Shown here piece after piece: positions 60,965-64,000 of a DNA stretch of 64,000 nucleotides. Numbering within the stretch: position 1 is the stretch's first letter; each line of letters starts with the position of its first letter. Origin of the DNA: Halostella salina. Lineage in GTDB: Archaea; Halobacteriota; Halobacteria; Halobacteriales; Natronoarchaeaceae. The DNA lies in NCBI RefSeq assembly GCF_003675855.1, contig NZ_RCIH01000002.1, positions 62,001-126,000 on the forward strand, given 5' to 3'. The notes beneath the pieces are model-generated. The model worked only from the letters and a program-made list of their open reading frames with translations. It had not been told where the DNA came from and made no database searches. The position numbers and the translations under genes are program-made.

Positions 60965-61837
60965 CTACGCGACGGCGGCCGGCAGGTGCTGGCGCAGGTA
61001 GCCCGCCGTCCGCGCCCACTTCAGCACGCAGGCGAGCAGGTACCACAGCGGCAGCGCGGTCGCCGGGGCGGACGCGTCCGCCACCGTCTCGCGGAACCCG
61101 AGGGGGTTGACCGGGAGGTAGTTCCGCGGGTCCAGCGTACTCCGCACGTCCAGCCGGTCGCCGTGATACCGGCGGATCTGCCCGCGGCCGCGGCCGATGC
61201 GGACGTTCTGTGCGAGCAGTTCACGCACGGTCGACCTGGCGGGGTGGTACAGCGTCACCGACGGCTCGAACGCCAGTTCGTACCCCGCCTCGTCGACCCG
61301 GCGGCCGAACTCCAGGTCCCCGTTCGACAGCAGGCGCTCGTCGAAGCGGCCCACGTCCTCGAACACCCGGCGTCGGGTGACGAGACAGCACGTCGGCGCG
61401 AAGCGGTGCTCCCTGACGTACCGCTCGACGGGGAACCCCGTCGCGCGCCGGAACCGCGAGACGGTTCCCTCGGCGGCGACGACCTCGACGCGACAGCCCA
61501 TGTAGTCCCGGTCGTCGGCCAGCATCCGCTCGGTGACCGACCGGACGTAGTCCGGCTCGACCCACATGTCGGCGTCGACGAAGCCGAGGACCTCCCCTCG
61601 TGCGGCCTCGATGCCGGCGTTCCGCGCCGCGTACGACCCCTGCACCGCGTCCTCGACGACGTGGCGGACGCGGTCCGACCGCGCGAACGCCCGGGCGACG
61701 GCGGTCGTCCCGTCGGTCGAGCCGTTGTCCGCGATGACGACCTCGTAGTCGGTCGCGGTCTGGTCCAGCAGCGAGTCGACCGTCGTCCGCAGGCCCTCGG
61801 GGTCGTTGTACACGGGGACGATGATGCTCGTTTGCAC
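60965..61837 (-). CDS. GT2-family glycosyltransferase
   Basis: A 290-residue GT-A enzyme. TSIIVPVYNDPEGLRTTVDS opens it, VVIADNGSTDGTTAVARAFA holds the UDP-binding Asp, and LGFVDADMWVEPDYVRSVTE supplies the D-x-D. The acceptor part has APTCCLVTRRRVFEDVGRFD and DLEFGRRVDEAGYELAFEPS with the base Asp. The C-terminal helix LPLWYLLACVLKWARTAGYL may anchor it. Start is GTG. It ends two nt from the convergent asparagine-synthetase-like gene. It probably adds a sugar to a surface glycan. Confidence 0.87.
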   Translation of the reverse strand: MQTSIIVPVYNDPEGLRTTVDSLLDQTATDYEVVIADNGSTDGTTAVARAFARSDRVRHVVEDAVQGSYAARNAGIEAARGEVLGFVDADMWVEPDYVRSVTERMLADDRDYMGCRVEVVAAEGTVSRFRRATGFPVERYVREHRFAPTCCLVTRRRVFEDVGRFDERLLSNGDLEFGRRVDEAGYELAFEPSVTLYHPARSTVRELLAQNVRIGRGRGQIRRYHGDRLDVRSTLDPRNYLPVNPLGFRETVADASAPATALPLWYLLACVLKWARTAGYLRQHLPAAVA

Positions 61838-61933
61838 GCGCTCGTCATCCGGATCGACCGGCCCGGCGTTAACTGCATCGCTTCCGACCCGGACCGCCGT
61901 CGCCCGGCCGCTCCGCCGCCGAATGTAAAGTCA

Positions 61934-61951
61934 TTTTAGGCCGGCCAAAAA
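61934..61951 (+). promoter_or_regulatory. Iron-box-like palindrome overlapping promoter of iron ABC importer
   Basis: TTTTAGG-CCGG-CCAAAAA lies 12-29 nt before the ATG at 61963, in the TATA position. It differs by one base from the perfect palindrome at 59019-59036. A DtxR/IdeR-type regulator here would control the ABC importer. Confidence 0.65.
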
Positions 61952-61962
61952 ACACCACTGGT

Positions 61963-63195
61963 ATGACCGGAAACGCGGACGACGCAGGCGGCGACGAGCA
62001 CCGGACCGTCTCCACTCGGCGCGGTCGTCGTGGGTTCCTGAAGCTCACCGGCGGCGTGACCGGCGCGGCCGCGCTCGCGGGCTGTCTCGGGAACGACGAC
62101 GAGGGGTCGACGTACTCGCGGGAGGGGTCGATCCCCGACGCCAAGACGTACGCCGCCGACGAGCTGTTCAACATCGAGGAGTGGCGGGGCTCCGGGCCGC
62201 TGATCGACGACCGCCCCACGGAGTACGAGGGCCGGTCGATGCTCGACCTGCCGGACCTCAGGGGCGAGCTGACGATCTACCTCGGCGGCGGCGAGGGCGG
62301 GCTGTACGAGAACCTGATGCGGCGGATCCAGCACACGTACCGCGACTTCACCGTCGACATCAGGAAGGCCCCCTCCTCGCAGCACGCGAACACCATCGTC
62401 GAGGAGGTCAACGCCGGCCAGAGCCCGGCGGACATCTTCTGGGCGATCGACGCCGGGTCGGTCGGGATCGTCTCCGAGAACGACGCGACCGTCGAACTCC
62501 CGGACCACCTCGTCTCCGAGATCCCGGACACGTACCACCCGACCGACCAGTGGGTCGGCACCATGGGCCGCGCACGGAGCATCCCGTTCAACACCAACGA
62601 GTTCTCGAAGTCGGAGATCCCAAACGACATATTCACGTTCGCGCGGGATCCACGGTTCGACAACGCGATGGGCTGGGCTCCGACCTACGGCGCGTTCCAG
62701 GCGTTCGTCACGGCGATGCGCCTCATCAACGGGGAGAGCGAGGCGCGCCAGTGGCTCAACGGGATGCAGGACCAGGGCGTCGGTACGTACGACAACGAAC
62801 TGGTCGTCGCCAATCGGGTCGCGAGCGGCGAGTTGAACGCGGGATTCGGGAACCACTACTACTCGCGGCTCGTGTACGAGGAGCGGCCCGACGCCCCGCT
62901 GGACCTCGCCTTCACGCAGGCCGACGCCGGCGCGCTCGTGAACTGCTCGGGGGCCGAGATCATCAAGAACACGCCGAACGAGACGCTGGCGGTGGACTTC
63001 ATCCACCACCTGCTCAGCATCGAGGCCCAGGAGTTCCTGACGACCCGCGGGTACGAGTACCCGCTGCTCCCGAGCATCCCGCCGGTCGGGGACCTCCCGA
63101 CGATCGACGAACTGAACCCGCCGGAGTTCGACCTCTCGCGGCTCGCGGACCTCGAACCGACGCTGCAACTCATGCGCGAGGTGGGCGTCCTGTAA
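61963..63195 (+). CDS. Iron-type ABC transporter substrate-binding lipoprotein
   Basis: A 410-residue extracellular binding protein. The Tat signal RRGRRGFLKLTGGVTGAAAL ends in the lipobox LAGC, so it is a Tat-exported lipoprotein. The mature part has LPDLRGELTIYLGGGEGGLY, NAGQSPADIFWAIDAGSVGI, WAPTYGAFQAFVTAMRLI and GAEIIKNTPNETLAVDFIHH, the order of iron(III)/thiamine-type binding proteins (FbpA-like). It precedes the permease by one nt of spacing beyond the stop. The upstream palindrome and the permease type support iron. Other substrates such as thiamine are possible. Confidence 0.87.
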   Translation: MTGNADDAGGDEHRTVSTRRGRRGFLKLTGGVTGAAALAGCLGNDDEGSTYSREGSIPDAKTYAADELFNIEEWRGSGPLIDDRPTEYEGRSMLDLPDLRGELTIYLGGGEGGLYENLMRRIQHTYRDFTVDIRKAPSSQHANTIVEEVNAGQSPADIFWAIDAGSVGIVSENDATVELPDHLVSEIPDTYHPTDQWVGTMGRARSIPFNTNEFSKSEIPNDIFTFARDPRFDNAMGWAPTYGAFQAFVTAMRLINGESEARQWLNGMQDQGVGTYDNELVVANRVASGELNAGFGNHYYSRLVYEERPDAPLDLAFTQADAGALVNCSGAEIIKNTPNETLAVDFIHHLLSIEAQEFLTTRGYEYPLLPSIPPVGDLPTIDELNPPEFDLSRLADLEPTLQLMREVGVL

Positions 63196-63196
63196 C

Positions 63197-64000
63197 ATGT
63201 CGGTGGCCGACAGGGTAGTTGCACAGTTCGACCGCGAGGACGCCGACGGGTATCCGGTCGGTCTCACCCTCCTGAGCGGTGCGATCGCCGCGGCGGTGCT
63301 CTCGCCGCTCGCGTGGATCGTCATCCGCGTCCTGCAGGTCGACACCGACTACGCGCTGTCGATCATCGCGCGCCCGACGATCGTCGAGATCCTGGTGACG
63401 AGCCTCGGCCTCGTCGCCGCCGTCACCGGGGCGTCGATCGGCATCGGCGTGCCGCTCGCGTTCCTGACGGTGCGGACGGACCTCCCGTTCCGCCGGTTCT
63501 GGACCGTCGCCGTCGCCCTGCCGCTTGTCATCCCAAGTTACCTGGGCGCGTTCACGTTCATCTCGGCGTTCGGTCCGGGCGGGGTACTCGCGGACGCGCT
63601 CGCGCCCCTCGGCGTCGAGTCGATCCCCTCGATCTACGGGTTCTTCGGGACGACGCTCGTGCTCACGCTGTACACCTACCCCTACGTGTTCATCACCACG
63701 CGGGCGTCGCTGCTGTCGTTCGACCAGCAGCTCGTCGAGGCCGCGCGGACGCTCGGGACGACGCGCTGGGAGGCGTTCAAACGCGTGACGCTCCGGCAGC
63801 TTCTGCCCGGCATCACGTCGGGCGCGCTGCTGGTCGCGCTGTACACGCTCTCGGACTTCGGCACGCCGTCGCTCATGCGGCTGGACGTGTTCACGCGCGT
63901 CATCTTCGTCGAGTACAACACGTTCGGCCGCGAGACCGCCGCCATGCTCTCCCTGCAGCTGCTGGCGATCACCGCGGTGATCCTCGCCATCGAGTCGCGC
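63197..64000 (+). CDS. Iron-type ABC transporter permease, 3 prime end outside window
   Basis: The frame from ATG at 63197 stays open to the window edge (268 codons). It is an FbpB-like permease: helices SGAIAAAVLSPLAWIVIRVL, TSLGLVAAVTGASIGIGVPL, FWTVAVALPLVIPSYLGAFT, then YGFFGTTLVLTLYTYPYVFI. The EAA loop for ATPase contact is LVEAARTLGTTRWEAFKRVT. These proteins have two such halves fused, so about half is missing. Operon with the binding protein; an ATPase probably follows. Confidence 0.9.
   Translation, partial: MSVADRVVAQFDREDADGYPVGLTLLSGAIAAAVLSPLAWIVIRVLQVDTDYALSIIARPTIVEILVTSLGLVAAVTGASIGIGVPLAFLTVRTDLPFRRFWTVAVALPLVIPSYLGAFTFISAFGPGGVLADALAPLGVESIPSIYGFFGTTLVLTLYTYPYVFITTRASLLSFDQQLVEAARTLGTTRWEAFKRVTLRQLLPGITSGALLVALYTLSDFGTPSLMRLDVFTRVIFVEYNTFGRETAAMLSLQLLAITAVILAIESR

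Noticed and set aside
59318-61939. Long plus-strand frame across the asparagine-synthetase-like and GT2 genes
   Set aside because: It runs in the wrong register of the first and antisense to the second, is Arg-rich, and has no recognisable domain.

Overview
The window is a haloarchaeal chromosome or large replicon. The evidence is high G+C with strong G/C third positions, very acidic proteins, leaderless genes with a TATA box about 26-30 nt before the start, and many families found mainly in Halobacteria (HalOD1, HVO_A0114-type HTH, TatA-exported lipoproteins, Orc1/Cdc6, IS1341-type TnpB).

Layout. 1-1843 is the 3 prime part of a DUF4129 membrane protein gene. 1.9-6.0 kb is a decayed plasmid-like segment: a HalOD1 gene, two relics of a VirB4/HerA-type conjugation ATPase, an HTH/DUF6516 toxin-antitoxin pair, and an orc1/cdc6 gene flanked by inverted origin-recognition-box repeats (a likely accessory replication origin), followed by a second cdc6 relic. 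6.0-30.9 kb is a large surface-glycan locus. It holds GT2 and GT4 glycosyltransferases, an O-antigen-ligase-like polymerase, a Wzx-type flippase, sulfatase-like hydrolases, FkbM methyltransferase, GDP-mannose 4,6-dehydratase with a GDP-fucose-synthase-like reductase and a Gmm-type Nudix enzyme, wecB/wecC with a WbuB-like transferase, a further epimerase and UDP-sugar dehydrogenase, and a polyprenyl-phosphate sugar transferase. The part from about 11.9 to 19.5 kb is visibly A+T-rich, holds two IS6-family relics, and looks horizontally acquired.

31-46 kb mixes toxin-antitoxin modules (RHH/PIN, an orphan RHH, two AbrB/PIN pairs, an HTH-MNT/HEPN pair) with an archaeal ATPase, a rubrerythrin-like protein, a methyltransferase, an MFS transporter and a haem-copper oxidase split over three transcription units (subunits III, I, II). 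46-50.6 kb carries uvrB, small membrane proteins, a manganese/arsenic-exporter-type permease and a DoxX protein.

50.7-64 kb is the most intriguing part. A four-gene operon has an FtsX-type permease with two permease domains and Ig-like ectodomains, a large GT-C-like membrane protein, an ABC ATPase and a DUF1616 membrane protein. Beyond it lie a solo TnpB element, an asparagine-synthetase-like amidotransferase without its N-terminal cysteine, a GT2 glycosyltransferase and an iron-type ABC importer running off the end. Three promoters here share a TTTTAGG-N4-CCTAAAA-like palindrome of the kind bound by DtxR/IdeR-family metal regulators. This suggests that surface-assembly and amidotransferase genes are controlled together with iron uptake.
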